Origin: Methanosarcina sp. DH2
GTDB taxonomy: Archaea > Halobacteriota > Methanosarcinia > Methanosarcinales > Methanosarcinaceae
Direction of reading: 5' to 3'
NCBI RefSeq assembly: GCF_020804225.1
Contig: NZ_WJBI01000004.1
Coordinates: 145,646-209,645 of the forward strand
Length of the DNA: 64,000 nt
Shown: piece after piece, positions 53,206-63,162 of the stretch
How positions within the stretch are numbered: the first letter of the stretch is position 1
Layout: every line of letters begins with the position of its first letter
The notes under the pieces: model-generated
The model's input: only the letters and a program-made list of their open reading frames with translations
Told to the model about the DNA's origin: nothing
The model's database searches: none
Program-made: the position numbers and the translations under genes

Positions 53206-54074
53206 ATTTTACACTCTCCTAATTTAATAACTTCAGGTTTGGTTCAGGATCTAATTAGTTAGCCTGAGTAACCAGTTAGCCTAAGCAATTAATTAACCTA
53301 AGCAATCAGTTCGTTTAAGCCCAACGTTCAGACATCAAAGCGAAACTGAGTTGATGAACAGGTTGAGGTTTCAGAAATTTTTTATCCGTAAGTAAACAGA
53401 TCTGGAAACCTGTTTTAGCCCCAGGAAATTAGACCCCTTACAAAACTACAGAACCTCGACAACCCGGCACCCTCCGGATTAGAGGAATTAAACTACTGGT
53501 CTCGTAAAAGAGAGTACCAGATCAGAGAGTATATTGCTTGAAACAATATAAATTTGTATGTGTACACAAAGGATAGTTTCAGATCGTGAATTAAAAGTCT
53601 GGATTGGCTCATGATAAATTCTGGATCAATTACATGAACTGATACAGTTTTTACATGAACTCACTATTAAGGATGGAAATCAAGTAAAAGAATAAAGTAA
53701 AAGAATAAAGTAAAAAATGTAAGTAAAAAGATACAAGTAAAAAAATGCGAGTCAGAGAATAAATCAATTAAGGTTTTAAAATAATGGGAGAGAACGGACC
53801 AGAAGATCCGTTTGTAGTTTACTGCTGCTTTTTATTCTTTCCATAAAGTCCCTGAGCCCTGCTAAATATCCCGTTTGTACTTGATCCCTCAGTTTGGCCA
53901 TTCTATATTTAATTTTGTAAAGCTTAATCTAATATATAAGAGGAATAAATAAGACCTCTGCATACCTTAAAGGATAAAAGACTACAGTAAAAAGGACAAA
54001 AAAGTTACAGAAAGTGAAAACAAGAATAAAAACTAAGAATAAAAACAGATTAAAACAGATGGAAAACAGTCAAT
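53206..54074. other. Long repeat-bearing intergenic region
   Basis: 869 bp without a gene. It contains a 17-nt array (agttagcctaagcaatt-type, about 3.8 copies, 53257-53321) near the reductase start and a 13-nt array (aagtaaaagaata-type, five copies, 53682-53747). A TATA-like stretch at 53540-53552 on the minus strand may serve the reductase gene. No structured RNA is recognised. Confidence 0.6.
53682..53747. repeat. 13-nt A-rich tandem array
   Basis: Copies at 53682, 53695, 53708 and 53721 and a fifth at 53735 share an aagtaaaa core and then diverge. The period is 13, as in arrays at 5620, 16685, 19489 and 59781. Confidence 0.85.
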
Positions 54075-54272
54075 ATGAAAATTTATATTGATGAAGAGAA
54101 ATGTACAGGATGCGGGGCATGTAAGGCTGCCTGCCCTAAAGGCCCGAGGGTTTATTCCATAGAAGAAAAAAACGGTAAAAAGGTCTGTGTCCTGAAGGAC
54201 CCCTCTTACTGTCTGGGGTGCAGAATGTGTGTGACTGTCTGTATGGCAGATGCAATTACCCTCGATAACTGA
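54075..54272 (+). CDS. 2[4Fe-4S] ferredoxin
   Basis: A 65-residue ferredoxin with two cluster motifs, CTGCGACKAACP and CLGCRMCVTVCM, the second lacking the usual CP proline. It is a low-potential electron carrier of the bacterial type. The partner cannot be told. It lies about 30 bases before the TrmJ-like gene on the same strand. Confidence 0.92.
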   Translation: MKIYIDEEKCTGCGACKAACPKGPRVYSIEEKNGKKVCVLKDPSYCLGCRMCVTVCMADAITLDN

Positions 54273-54303
54273 TTTTAAAAAAACGCAGTAAGGATTGAGA
54301 AAT

Positions 54304-55062
54304 TTGTCACTTGAGATTCGGGTAGTGCTTGTTGAACCCATGTACCAGGGAAACGTTGGATCTGTTGCAAGAGCGATGAAAAACTTTGGGTATTCTGATC
54401 TTGTTCTGGTAAATCCCTGTGAGCTCGAGGGGCAGGCAAGAGCAATGTCTTCTCACGCAAGGGATGTGCTGGAAGGTGCAAGAGTTACCTCAACACTTGA
54501 AGAAGCCGTAAAAGGCGCAGATCTGCTCGTAGGGACCACAGGGACCTCAAGCCTGAAGACAGGAGAGCATATCCGCCTTCCCCTTTATACTGCCAGGGAA
54601 TTCAAAGAAAAAATTAAAGAATATAGCGGCACCATTGCAGTCCTTTTCGGGCGTGAAGACAGTGGCTTCAGAAATGACGAACTGAAAGGCTTTGATATGC
54701 TTATCACGGTTCCGACTTCAGAGATTTATCCGATAATGAACCTTTCTCATGCGGTTGCAATCGTTCTTTACGAGCTTTCAGAACTCGAAGGGGGGAACAA
54801 TCCGCTTGCCGAAGGCTTTGACCTGAGGCTTCTTTACGGGCATCTGGATGAACTGCTTGAGGAAATAGATTACCCGGCCCACAAAAAAGATAAAACCTCA
54901 CTCATGCTCAGGAGAATATTCGGAAGAGCCGGGCTAACCCCGAGAGAAGTCCAGACTCTGAGAGGTATAATAAAGAAAACCGAGAGAAAAATGGGGCTTG
55001 CGGCAGAAGCCGAAGACCTGCATAAAACGGAAAATTCGGAAAGCATAGAAAAGTTCATATGA
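54304..55062 (+). CDS. trmJ: TrmJ-like tRNA 2'-O-methyltransferase (SPOUT)
   Basis: A 252-residue SPOUT-class methyltransferase. RVVLVEPMYQGNVGSVARAMKNFG near the start, LFGREDSGF and YPIMNLSHAVAIVLYEL near 150-170 are the three knot motifs. The best match is TrmJ, which methylates the 2'-O of nucleotide 32 in tRNA. The C-terminal 90 residues are helical and extend the knot domain. The TTG at 54304 gives the usual start, with AGGA nine bases upstream. A TTG three codons earlier is too close to that site. Confidence 0.87.
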   Translation: MSLEIRVVLVEPMYQGNVGSVARAMKNFGYSDLVLVNPCELEGQARAMSSHARDVLEGARVTSTLEEAVKGADLLVGTTGTSSLKTGEHIRLPLYTAREFKEKIKEYSGTIAVLFGREDSGFRNDELKGFDMLITVPTSEIYPIMNLSHAVAIVLYELSELEGGNNPLAEGFDLRLLYGHLDELLEEIDYPAHKKDKTSLMLRRIFGRAGLTPREVQTLRGIIKKTERKMGLAAEAEDLHKTENSESIEKFI

Positions 55063-55189
55063 TAATAAACCTGTCTTACATCAGAATCTATTGTACGTTT
55101 TTTAACTTTTTTTAGGATCATTTTTAAGAAGAGATAACCTGATCAAAAATAGAAATTTTAGATAAAAGCCAAGTATTTTTGAGAATGCC

Positions 55190-57295
55190 ATGACAGATAT
55201 AGAAAGCAAGTGGGACGAGAAATTAAAAAGATTCTTTAAAGACTACTACTGGAATGAAATCCTTCAGCTTGCAAACGAGTATCCAGACCAGCGAAGCCTT
55301 GGAGTGGATTTTACAGATATCGAGAAGTTTGACAGGGAGCTTTCTAAAGAGTTTCTTGAGCATCCCGGAGAACTTGTGTGTGCAGCTGAAGCTGCCCTGA
55401 AAGAAATTGACCTTCCTGTAGAAAAGAATCTTGAGCAGGCTCATGTAAGGATAATAAAAATCCCGAACCGGATTTCTATCAGGGAACTGAGAAGTAAACA
55501 CCTCTCACGCTTCATTGCAATCGAAGGCATGATAAGGAAGGCCACAGAAGTAAGGCCAAGGATTACTAAAGCCGCCTTCCAGTGCATGAGATGCGGGCAC
55601 CTTACGATTGTTGAACAAAATAGCTTTAAGTTTGAAGAGCCCTTTTCAGGCTGCGAAAATGAAACCTGCGGAAAGAAAGGGCCTTTCAAGATTGCAATTG
55701 AAGATTCTACATTTATTGATGCCCAGAAAGTCCAGATCCAGGAATCTCCAGAAAACCTCAGAGGAGGTTCACAGCCACAGAGCCTGGAAGTGGACGCTGA
55801 AGATGACCTCACAGGAAATGTCACACCCGGAGACCGCGTTATCATTAACGGGGTTCTGAAATCAAGACAGCGCACCCTCAAAGATGGAAAATCCACCTTC
55901 TACGACCTGGTACTGGAAGCAAATTCCATCGAACGCCTGGATAAGGATTATGACGAACTGGACATAACTGCTGAAGACGAAGAAGAAATCCTTGAACTTT
56001 CCCGTGACCCCGTAATCTACGACAAAATTATTAGCTCTATTGCGCCCTCAATTTATGGATATGAAGACATAAAGGAAGCCCTTGCCCTCCAGCTTTTTTC
56101 AGGCGTTGTGAAAAACCTTCCTGACGGTTCCAGAATAAGGGGCGATATCCATATCATGCTCGTAGGAGATCCCGGAATTGCAAAAAGCCAGCTGCTGCGC
56201 TATGTGGTTAAACTCTCGCCAAGGGGCGTTTTTACATCAGGGAGAAGTGCATCTGCAAGCGGTTTGACTGCTGCTGCCGTAAAAGATGATATGAATGACG
56301 GCAGATGGACAATAGAAGGTGGAGCCCTTGTCATGGCTGATATGGGGATTGCTGCAGTTGACGAAATGGACAAGATGAAGACAGAGGACAAGAGTGCTCT
56401 GCATGAGGCAATGGAACAGCAGACCATAAGTATAGCTAAGGCAGGGATTATTGCAACCTTGAAATCTCGCTGTGCCCTTCTTGGAGCTGCAAACCCGAAA
56501 TACGGCCGCTTTGATAGGTATGAAGGACTTGCAGAGCAGATAAGCATGCCTCCAGCCCTTCTTTCCCGTTTTGACCTTATCTTCGTTTTGCTCGATACCC
56601 CAAACCACGCCCTTGACAGCAGGATTGCAAACCATATCCTTCAATCGCATTACGCGGGAGAACTTTTCGAACAGCGGCAGAAGCTTCCAGGGTCTCATAT
56701 TACAGAAGATTTTGTTGATGCAGAAATGGAAGTAATCGAGCCTGTGATCGAAGCAGAAATTATGCGGAAGTACGTTGCATACGCAAGAAAAAACGTGTAC
56801 CCTGTAATGGAAGAAGACGCACGGAAGCACCTTATTAATTTCTATACTGACCTCAGGAAGAGTGGAGAAGGCAAGAATACACCCGTACCCGTGACGGCAA
56901 GGCAACTTGAGGCGCTTGTTCGCCTCTCCGAAGCCAGTGCAAGAATACGTCTGAGCAACATAGTCACTCTGGAAGATGCAAAACGGACTATAAGAATCAC
57001 CATGAATTGCCTTAAAAACGTGGGTGTTGATCCGGAAACGGGAGCTCTCGATGCAGACATACTTGCTTCTGGCACAAGCATGAGCCAGAGAAATAAAATA
57101 AAACTCCTTAAAGATATAATAAAAAAGGTCTGTGAGAGACATCCCGGTGGCAAAGCCCCTCTTGAAGAAGTTTACGCAGAGGCTGAGAACGAACACGGGA
57201 TAGACAGAGGGCATGCAGAGGAATATATTAAGAAAATGAAGCAGAGAGGCGATATCCTTTCTCCTGATCAGACCCATATCAGGCTCATTAATTAA
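55190..57295 (+). CDS. mcm: MCM replicative helicase
   Basis: A 701-residue hexameric helicase that unwinds DNA at replication forks. The N-terminal domain includes a zinc site (Cys132, Cys135, Cys155, Cys160) and an OB fold. The AAA+ domain has Walker A GDPGIAKSQ (326-334), Walker B VDEMDKM (390-396), sensor 1 (AANPKYG) and the arginine finger in LSRFD (Arg460). A winged helix follows at about 620-701. No intein is present. The DUF424 gene follows on the same strand. Confidence 0.97.
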   Translation: MTDIESKWDEKLKRFFKDYYWNEILQLANEYPDQRSLGVDFTDIEKFDRELSKEFLEHPGELVCAAEAALKEIDLPVEKNLEQAHVRIIKIPNRISIRELRSKHLSRFIAIEGMIRKATEVRPRITKAAFQCMRCGHLTIVEQNSFKFEEPFSGCENETCGKKGPFKIAIEDSTFIDAQKVQIQESPENLRGGSQPQSLEVDAEDDLTGNVTPGDRVIINGVLKSRQRTLKDGKSTFYDLVLEANSIERLDKDYDELDITAEDEEEILELSRDPVIYDKIISSIAPSIYGYEDIKEALALQLFSGVVKNLPDGSRIRGDIHIMLVGDPGIAKSQLLRYVVKLSPRGVFTSGRSASASGLTAAAVKDDMNDGRWTIEGGALVMADMGIAAVDEMDKMKTEDKSALHEAMEQQTISIAKAGIIATLKSRCALLGAANPKYGRFDRYEGLAEQISMPPALLSRFDLIFVLLDTPNHALDSRIANHILQSHYAGELFEQRQKLPGSHITEDFVDAEMEVIEPVIEAEIMRKYVAYARKNVYPVMEEDARKHLINFYTDLRKSGEGKNTPVPVTARQLEALVRLSEASARIRLSNIVTLEDAKRTIRITMNCLKNVGVDPETGALDADILASGTSMSQRNKIKLLKDIIKKVCERHPGGKAPLEEVYAEAENEHGIDRGHAEEYIKKMKQRGDILSPDQTHIRLIN

Positions 57296-57443
57296 ATCAA
57301 AAAGCAGTGATTTCTCATAACCCGAAAAAAAGTTGCTGCACATCAGAAGTGCCCGCAGGCAGGAGCGGTCTACCCATAAACAAAATAATAATGGTTAAGC
57401 TGTAAATACTAAAAGGGCGAAATATTACTTAAAAAGGGAAAAT

Positions 57444-57734
57444 ATGTATCTAAAGATTTATAAAAATGGAGGGCACATGCTTGTTGCAGCCTGTGATAAG
57501 GAAGTGCTCGGAAAAACCCTGAAACATGGTAATGCCGTAGTAGAGATAAGCAAAGCTTTCTATGGAGGAGAGCCTGTCTCTGAGGAAGAACTTCAGGAAG
57601 CTCTGGAAGGAGCTACTACTGCAAATCTCTTCGGGGAAAAAACAATTAAATGTGCCATAAAGTGCGGGTTTATCGATCCTGACTCCGTAATCATGATCGA
57701 CTGCGTACCACATGCTCAGGTATTCAGAGTTTGA
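57444..57734 (+). CDS. DUF424 protein
   Basis: A 96-residue archaeal DUF424 protein with segments MYLKIYKNGGHMLVAACDKEVLG, ANLFGEKTI and CVPHAQVFRV that mark the family. The fold is a small alpha/beta domain; the role is not known, though it is widely kept in archaea. AGGG lies five bases before the ATG. It is between mcm and the coiled-coil genes on the same strand. Confidence 0.87.
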   Translation: MYLKIYKNGGHMLVAACDKEVLGKTLKHGNAVVEISKAFYGGEPVSEEELQEALEGATTANLFGEKTIKCAIKCGFIDPDSVIMIDCVPHAQVFRV

Positions 57735-57782
57735 AAAAACCATTACATTTCATACTGTTGTTTAACTGGTTAAAAGTGGCAT

Positions 57783-58496
57783 ATGGCAATTACCGGTTCA
57801 ACTTTCCGGGCTGGCTCTATAGAGCCGGATAAAAATGAAACCTATAAAAATAAATTACAGAATCGTGATACTGTGAGCGGAAATATCGAAGGAGCCGGGA
57901 TCAGAATGCTGACTGAAGGAGAACTGATTTCCGGGGTTGTGGAAAAACACAAAAGGCTTCTGGAAGAATACCAAAAAGAGTTTGAAGAACTGGACAGCAG
58001 GCTGAACCAGTTTGAAGAAGACACAAAAAATGCTAGAATTTCCAGAGCCCGGATGGCGGAGCGAAAAGAAGTCCTGAAGGAAAAAAGACAGCAGTATTAC
58101 CATCAGGCAGAAGGACTGCTCGAAAAGGAGCTCTTCCCGAAACTGGATCCTGTAACTGCTGATAAAATAAAGGAAGATATTAAAAAACTTAAAGGACAGA
58201 TCGAACCCGAAGAGGAACAGGGACTTAAAGACTCTTTTATGGAAAACCTGCACGAACTCACCAGGGAAAAAGGAGTTGGAGAAAGCCTTCTACTACAAAC
58301 CAGAGCCAGAATGGAGGAAGCTAGAAACTCAAACCTGGAATTAAAGGAAATAAAAGAGTCTGAAAAACAACTTGAAGAGGATGATGGAAGCAAAAACATT
58401 GAAATATCCAAAGATAAACCCCAGCACAAATGGCTCAGCAGCAAAATAAAAGACCATCAAGAAGCCCTGAGTTACTGGGAAAAACAAAAAGTATAA
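57783..58496 (+). CDS. Coiled-coil protein, unknown
   Basis: A 237-residue protein, not recognised. Residues 1-45 look unfolded, then long charged helices with heptad leucines run to about residue 210 (VEKHKRLLEEYQKEFEELDSRL onward), ending DHQEALSYWEKQKV. No membrane helix or cysteine is seen. It lies 30 bases before the larger coiled-coil gene and is probably cotranscribed with it. Confidence 0.65.
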   Translation: MAITGSTFRAGSIEPDKNETYKNKLQNRDTVSGNIEGAGIRMLTEGELISGVVEKHKRLLEEYQKEFEELDSRLNQFEEDTKNARISRARMAERKEVLKEKRQQYYHQAEGLLEKELFPKLDPVTADKIKEDIKKLKGQIEPEEEQGLKDSFMENLHELTREKGVGESLLLQTRARMEEARNSNLELKEIKESEKQLEEDDGSKNIEISKDKPQHKWLSSKIKDHQEALSYWEKQKV

Positions 58497-58526
58497 CAGT
58501 TTTCGGAAAACACGTGGGTGTAAGAC

Positions 58527-59489
58527 ATGAACAACGACGTTTCAACAGCAGAAACTGCAACGGCCGACCTTTCAAACCTTAACGAACGGGAGCTCAAGGG
58601 CAGAGTGAACGAGCTCAGGAGCAGGATAGAGAAAAGCGAAAGGCAATTGGCTTCGATTTTTAAGGAACTGAAAATAAACAGGACCGATATCGACGAATTG
58701 AAAGAAAAGAGAGACTCTCTAAACCATCAGGTTAAGGAAAGGGTTGCAAAAGCACAGTCACTAAGAGACCGACGTGACGAGATTAATAAGCAAATTGGCG
58801 AGTATAAGGGGAGAAGGAGCGACGTAAATTCCAAAACTCAGGAACTTTTTTCAGGAATTGCGGGCCTCAAGGAACAGCGCGATGAGTGTAATAAACTATC
58901 TCACGGAAGCGTAGAATCTCTCTCAAGAGCGTATGAGGCTGAACTGGACGCTCTTTTAAATAAAGAACTTCCCCTTGCAGTGGAAGTAAAGATAGTCCAG
59001 AAATTAAGTGATCTGGGCACACGCCTTGGAGCTGCAAAGAAGGCAAACGAATTGCATGCACAGATCCAGGAGAGTTATAAAGAATCCAAGGGAATTCATA
59101 AAGAAGGGGATGAATTTCACGAGAAAATTCAGGCACTTTCGGATGAATCTCAGGCGTGCCACCTGGAAATGCTCGAAAACTTCAAGGCAGCAGATGAAAT
59201 CCGAAAAGAAGCAAATATGTATCATGCCCAGCTTACCGATAAAATCGCAAACATAAATTCTATCAAAGAAAAAATCGACCCTCTCAAGAATGGCATCGCA
59301 GGCAGCCGAAAAGACCTCTCATTATACCTTGACAGGCTAAAGGACCTTCAGCTAACGAAAGATGAGCATAAAGTAAGCCAGAAGCACAGTGACGCCCGCG
59401 AAAAGCTGCAGAAGAATGCTCGCCTCAGCCTGGAAGACCTTAAGCTCCTTATAGAGAAAGGGGATGTAAAGTTCTCTACAAACGACTGA
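58527..59489 (+). CDS. Coiled-coil protein, COG1340-like
   Basis: A 320-residue protein almost wholly made of coiled coil (from ELKGRVNELRSRIEKSERQL to the KDEHKVSQKHSDAREKLQKNARLSLEDLKLLIEKG end). It matches the pattern of the COG1340 archaeal coiled-coil family, often annotated as an uncharacterised coiled-coil or phosphoserine-phosphatase-like protein. The C-terminal LSLEDLKLLIEKGDV motif is conserved in that family. Function unknown; a structural or chromosome-associated role is possible. The upstream coiled-coil gene is its likely partner. Confidence 0.72.
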   Translation: MNNDVSTAETATADLSNLNERELKGRVNELRSRIEKSERQLASIFKELKINRTDIDELKEKRDSLNHQVKERVAKAQSLRDRRDEINKQIGEYKGRRSDVNSKTQELFSGIAGLKEQRDECNKLSHGSVESLSRAYEAELDALLNKELPLAVEVKIVQKLSDLGTRLGAAKKANELHAQIQESYKESKGIHKEGDEFHEKIQALSDESQACHLEMLENFKAADEIRKEANMYHAQLTDKIANINSIKEKIDPLKNGIAGSRKDLSLYLDRLKDLQLTKDEHKVSQKHSDAREKLQKNARLSLEDLKLLIEKGDVKFSTND

Positions 59490-59780
59490 GAAAGCAAAAA
59501 AGAGCAAAAGCAAAAAAGAGCAAAAAATAAACAGAATCAACGGTAGAAAGCCGATACTTAAGAAGTCTGTGTTAGGTATTTCAGACTTATCTATTTCATC
59601 GGGAACTCTCGTTTAAAAACTTAGTTCCCACCTTGGAAAAAATGTTTCCTATTTAAAGATATAGTTTTGGCTCTCAGACCTGCCCTCACTTTTAGGTCTG
59701 ATCCCTATTTTTAAAAAAGACATAAAAACAGCTCAACAAACTACTATTTCTAAAGCATTTATTTTAATTCGTTTAATTTA

Positions 59781-59926
59781 ATTCAGTTATTTTATTCAGT
59801 TATTATATTCAGTTATTATATTCAGTTATTTTATTCAGTTATTATATTCAGTTATTTTATTCAGTTATTTTAAACCAGTTATTTTAAACCAGTTATTTTA
59901 AACCAGTTCTTTTAATTCAGTTATTT
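59781..59926. repeat. AT-rich 13/14-nt tandem array
   Basis: Seven 13-base copies (attcagttatttt or attcagttattat) run from 59781 to 59871. Three 14-base variants (aaaccagttatttt) follow to 59913, then a final half copy. It lies in the 470-bp space between converging genes (the coiled-coil gene and the surface protein). No open frame, tRNA or clear terminator is seen in the rest of the space. Confidence 0.9.
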
Positions 59927-59959
59927 CAAATTATTTGTTTTAAATTAGGTGATTTAAAA

Positions 59960-60538
59960 TTATTTTTTCCTGTGTCTTCCCGCAAAAAATCCAGTTACTA
60001 GAAGAACAGATCCAAGCCCCAGAAGAAAAAGGGGCAGATCAAAACCTTTTGCCTGATTTTCAAATACAGGAGGGATAGAAGAGTTGTTGTAAGAGCTACT
60101 GGAAGGAGGAATTACCGGGGTCTGAGGCATAGGAAGTTTTGGATTAAGGTGCTGATATACTGGAGAGAACTTTACCAGCACTCCATTGGCCCCACCATAT
60201 ATAGTGTCCACTGTAAGGTTCAGAATCTCTGTGGAGTTATTAGAATATACAAAAGTGTCGCCCTCGCCGACAATAGAGTCTTCAAGAAAAACCTCGTTTC
60301 TGCGCAGTTCGATCCATACCCTGCTACCTTCAGAATTGGCACCTTTTACGTAAATCTGATAATCCTGCAAGAAGGTGTAATAGTTGCCTGACCGCACGTA
60401 AACCTCATCTCCATCAATTAAAATAATAGAGAGCTTCTCATTATTTGCACCTGCGACAGGAAAAACTACATAAGAGATAATAATTGAAAAGAAAAAAAAG
60501 ATCGTGGCAGAGAAAAAAAGTGCAGGGAGAAAATTCAT
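59960..60538 (-). CDS. Secreted surface protein with C-terminal anchor
   Basis: A 192-residue surface protein of unknown role. Residues 1-31 are a signal peptide (FLPALFFSATIFFFFSIIIS, cleavage near VAGA). The extracellular part (LIDGDEVYVRSGNYYTFLQDYQIYVKG) looks like a beta domain with many N-x-S/T sites. A Pro/Ser-rich linker follows, then a C-terminal membrane helix (FLLGLGSVLLVTGFFAG) ending RHRKK. The ATG at 60538 is chosen with an AGGGAAGG site upstream; ATGs at 60580 and earlier would overlap birA. It follows birA on the same strand. Confidence 0.72.
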   Translation of the reverse strand: MNFLPALFFSATIFFFFSIIISYVVFPVAGANNEKLSIILIDGDEVYVRSGNYYTFLQDYQIYVKGANSEGSRVWIELRRNEVFLEDSIVGEGDTFVYSNNSTEILNLTVDTIYGGANGVLVKFSPVYQHLNPKLPMPQTPVIPPSSSSYNNSSIPPVFENQAKGFDLPLFLLGLGSVLLVTGFFAGRHRKK

Positions 60539-60563
60539 TCCTTCCCTGTCTTTTTTTCCGTGT

Positions 60564-61541
60564 TTATTTGGGGCGCGCATAAATGCATCTACCTGCAATA
60601 ATTTCTTCCTTAGTGTCATCTGCCTTGCGGATTATAAGTGCTCCGTCCGGGGTTACTCCAACAGCTTTGCCCTCTATAATCCTGGAGGGTGTGGTGACCT
60701 TTACTTCCCTACCAATTGTATCCGAGAGTGCAAGCCAGTCATTGAGGATCTGGGAAAATGGCTGGGTCTTGAAATTTATGTATTGCTGTTCAAGCTCAAA
60801 GAGAAAGTCCTGCAGGAACGAAACTCTTCTTATATGTTTTCCAAGCTCAACTTTCAGAGTGGTTGAGCCTGCACGAAAAGACTCAGGGATATCCTTTAAA
60901 TCCATATTTACATTGATCCCTATCCCGAGAACAACGTAATCCACCCTGTCCACTTCAGCCTTTGCTTCGGTAAGGATCCCGCATACTTTCTTTCCATTTA
61001 TACGGACATCATTTGGCCATTTGATGCGGGCGTCAAGCCCGAGGTCGCGGATTACATTTGCAACTGCAAGCCCGGTAACAAGGGTTAGCCTTGAGGCGTG
61101 CCTGAGAGGAATACCGGGCTTCAGGATCACAGACATCCATATTCCGCCGTGGGGTGAGACCCATTCCCTGCCCATGCGGCCCCTGCCTCCCTTCTGTATC
61201 TCAGCAATAACAAGAGCTCCTTCTTCTTCGGAAGCTGCAATTTCTTTAGCAACACTGTTGGTGGAGCTAACTTCCTCGAAGTAATGGATCTTCTGCCCCA
61301 GAAGAGTCGTTTTGAGACCCATCTGGATCTCATCAGGGTACAGGAGTTGAGGCACGGATTTCAGGACATAGCCCCTCTTCGGGGAAGATTCGATTTCATA
61401 TCCATCGGCCTGGAGGGATTTGATATATTTCCATACCATAGTCCTAGAAATCCCAAGCTTGAGACCCAGTTCTTCCCCAGAAACAGGGGTTTTCTGTGCA
61501 TCTTTAAGCGCTTTAATAATTCGAGATCGTTTATCTCCCAT
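60564..61541 (-). CDS. birA: Biotin protein ligase with N-terminal helix-turn-helix
   Basis: A 325-residue BirA that attaches biotin to PycB and may repress its own synthesis. An N-terminal winged helix (residues 1-60, LGLKLGISRTMVWKYIKSLQADGYEIES) is followed by the catalytic domain with GRGRMGREWVSP and KWPNDVRINGKKVCGIL. A C-terminal SH3-like part ends ARPK. The gene stands after pycB and pycA on the same strand, an arrangement known in Methanosarcina, where this enzyme serves pyruvate carboxylase. Confidence 0.93.
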   Translation of the reverse strand: MGDKRSRIIKALKDAQKTPVSGEELGLKLGISRTMVWKYIKSLQADGYEIESSPKRGYVLKSVPQLLYPDEIQMGLKTTLLGQKIHYFEEVSSTNSVAKEIAASEEEGALVIAEIQKGGRGRMGREWVSPHGGIWMSVILKPGIPLRHASRLTLVTGLAVANVIRDLGLDARIKWPNDVRINGKKVCGILTEAKAEVDRVDYVVLGIGINVNMDLKDIPESFRAGSTTLKVELGKHIRRVSFLQDFLFELEQQYINFKTQPFSQILNDWLALSDTIGREVKVTTPSRIIEGKAVGVTPDGALIIRKADDTKEEIIAGRCIYARPK

Positions 61542-61561
61542 CCGTGCACCCCATACAAATG

Positions 61562-61579
61562 TATACGTTCCACCGTATA
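61562..61579 (-). promoter_or_regulatory. Inverted repeat at the birA promoter
   Basis: TATACG-N6-CGTATA, with perfect six-base arms, lies 21 bases before the birA ATG and overlaps a TATA-like run (ATATAC, about 61575-61585). BirA has a DNA-binding domain, so this is a plausible autoregulatory operator. No site of this kind is visible within the pycB or pycA coding ends. Confidence 0.4.
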
Positions 61580-61658
61580 TATTCTCTTAGTCCAAACATA
61601 TTCTTCATATCAAACAGACCGGAATCTCTCTTTCCGGTTTTCCGGAGAGTGAACGGGA

Positions 61659-63143
61659 TCACCGCTGTGTTTTCTGGGCCATGTTAACATAGGCATGTAC
61701 AGCAGCTGTGATCGCTGCAACCTTCTTGTCTTTTGCCTCGAGAGCAGAAGCCAGAGTAGCCCCTTTTTCACTATCAGCCTTAACGACCTCTTCCACAGCC
61801 TCAAGGATATTCTGCTCTTCAATGAAACCGGTTGTCAGGTCACCCCTGCGAAACGCGGGGTTCCGCATAACAGCTTTATGGAAAGGAATGTTGGTTTTTA
61901 CTCCTACGACCACATATTCATAAAGCGCTCTTTCCATCCTGGCAATAGCGTCTTCTCTTTTTCTTGACCAGACGCAGAGTTTGGAAATCATGGAGTCGTA
62001 ATAGGGAGAGATTGTATAACCTGTATGCACACCGCTGTCCACTCTTACTCCGGGTCCTCCGGCAGAACGGTATCTCCGAATCTTTCCCGGAGAAGGGGCA
62101 AAATCGTTTAAGGGATCCTCAGCGTTTATCCTGCATTCGATTGCGTGCCCATCGATAACTATATCTTCCTGCTCAAACTCGAGTTTTTCACCCCAGGCAA
62201 CCCTGAGTTGCTCTCTTACGATATCAATACCCGTAACCATTTCAGTGATCCCATGTTCCACCTGCAGGCGGGTATTGACTTCAAGGAAATAGAAATTTCC
62301 TTTAGAGTAAAGGAATTCAACGGTCCCTGCGTTTACATAACCGATTGCTTTTGCGACCTTTACAGCAGCGTCCCCCATTTGCTTCCGGAGTTCGGGAGTC
62401 ATTATAGGGGAAGGAGCCTCTTCAATTAACTTCTGGTGTCTCCTCTGGATAGAGCATTCCCTGTCAGAGAGGTAAACCGTATTACCATAAGAGTCGGCAA
62501 GTATCTGGATCTCTATGTGCCTTGGCTCTTCCACATACTTTTCAATAAACACGGAAGAGTCACCGAAAGCCGAACCTGCCATCTGCCGCGTGGAACTCAG
62601 GGATGTAGCAAATTCTTCCCTGCAATGAACAACTTTCATTCCTATTCCGCCGCCTCCTGCAGATGCCTTGATAAGAACCGGATAACCGATCTTTTCAGCA
62701 ACTTCCAGAGCTTCACCTATATCCTCAACTGCGTCCTTTGTTCCGGGCACGACAGGCACTCCAGCTTTCATCATCAGGTGCCTGGCTCGGATTTTGCTTC
62801 CCATTTCGGCAATCACGTGGCTTGGAGGACCTATGAAAATGATACCCTCTTCCTCACAGCGTTTTGCAAAGACAGGGTTTTCGGAAAGAAAGCCGTAGCC
62901 GGGATGGATTGCATCGGCTCCGGTATCCTTTGCAACTGCGATGATGGCTTCCATGTTCAGGTAACTCTGGCTGGAAGGTGCAGGGCCTATCAGGTAGGCT
63001 TCATCTGCATACTTAGCAAAAAGGGCATTTTTGTCAGCCTCCGAACAGACAGCTACAGTGGAAATTCCAAGCTCCCGACAGGCACGCATGACTCTGATTG
63101 CTATTTCACCACGGTTTGAAACGAGTACTTTTTTGAACATAAT
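61659..63143 (-). CDS. pycA: Pyruvate carboxylase subunit A (biotin carboxylase)
   Basis: A 494-residue biotin carboxylase subunit, which uses ATP and bicarbonate to carboxylate the biotin of PycB, making oxaloacetate in the second half. The N-terminus [21 protein letters not shown], the ATP-grasp loop [25 protein letters not shown] and [16 protein letters not shown] are typical. The C-terminal about 45 residues go beyond the biotin carboxylase core. The ATG at 63143 matches the family start; a TTG six codons earlier is unlikely. It directly follows pycB. Confidence 0.96.
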   Translation of the reverse strand: MMFKKVLVSNRGEIAIRVMRACRELGISTVAVCSEADKNALFAKYADEAYLIGPAPSSQSYLNMEAIIAVAKDTGADAIHPGYGFLSENPVFAKRCEEEGIIFIGPPSHVIAEMGSKIRARHLMMKAGVPVVPGTKDAVEDIGEALEVAEKIGYPVLIKASAGGGGIGMKVVHCREEFATSLSSTRQMAGSAFGDSSVFIEKYVEEPRHIEIQILADSYGNTVYLSDRECSIQRRHQKLIEEAPSPIMTPELRKQMGDAAVKVAKAIGYVNAGTVEFLYSKGNFYFLEVNTRLQVEHGITEMVTGIDIVREQLRVAWGEKLEFEQEDIVIDGHAIECRINAEDPLNDFAPSPGKIRRYRSAGGPGVRVDSGVHTGYTISPYYDSMISKLCVWSRKREDAIARMERALYEYVVVGVKTNIPFHKAVMRNPAFRRGDLTTGFIEEQNILEAVEEVVKADSEKGATLASALEAKDKKVAAITAAVHAYVNMAQKTQR

Positions 63144-63162
63144 ACCTTCCACCTTGCTCAAT

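Noticed and set aside
56237-57343. Minus-strand open frame of 368 codons
   Set aside because: It runs antisense to mcm, whose AAA+ motifs are intact. Composition is rich in Cys, Phe and His, as typical of antisense shadows.
59781-59926. Replication origin near mcm
   Set aside because: The array is AT-rich and near mcm, but no Cdc6/Orc1 gene or origin recognition boxes are seen, and its unit resembles other short arrays in the window.
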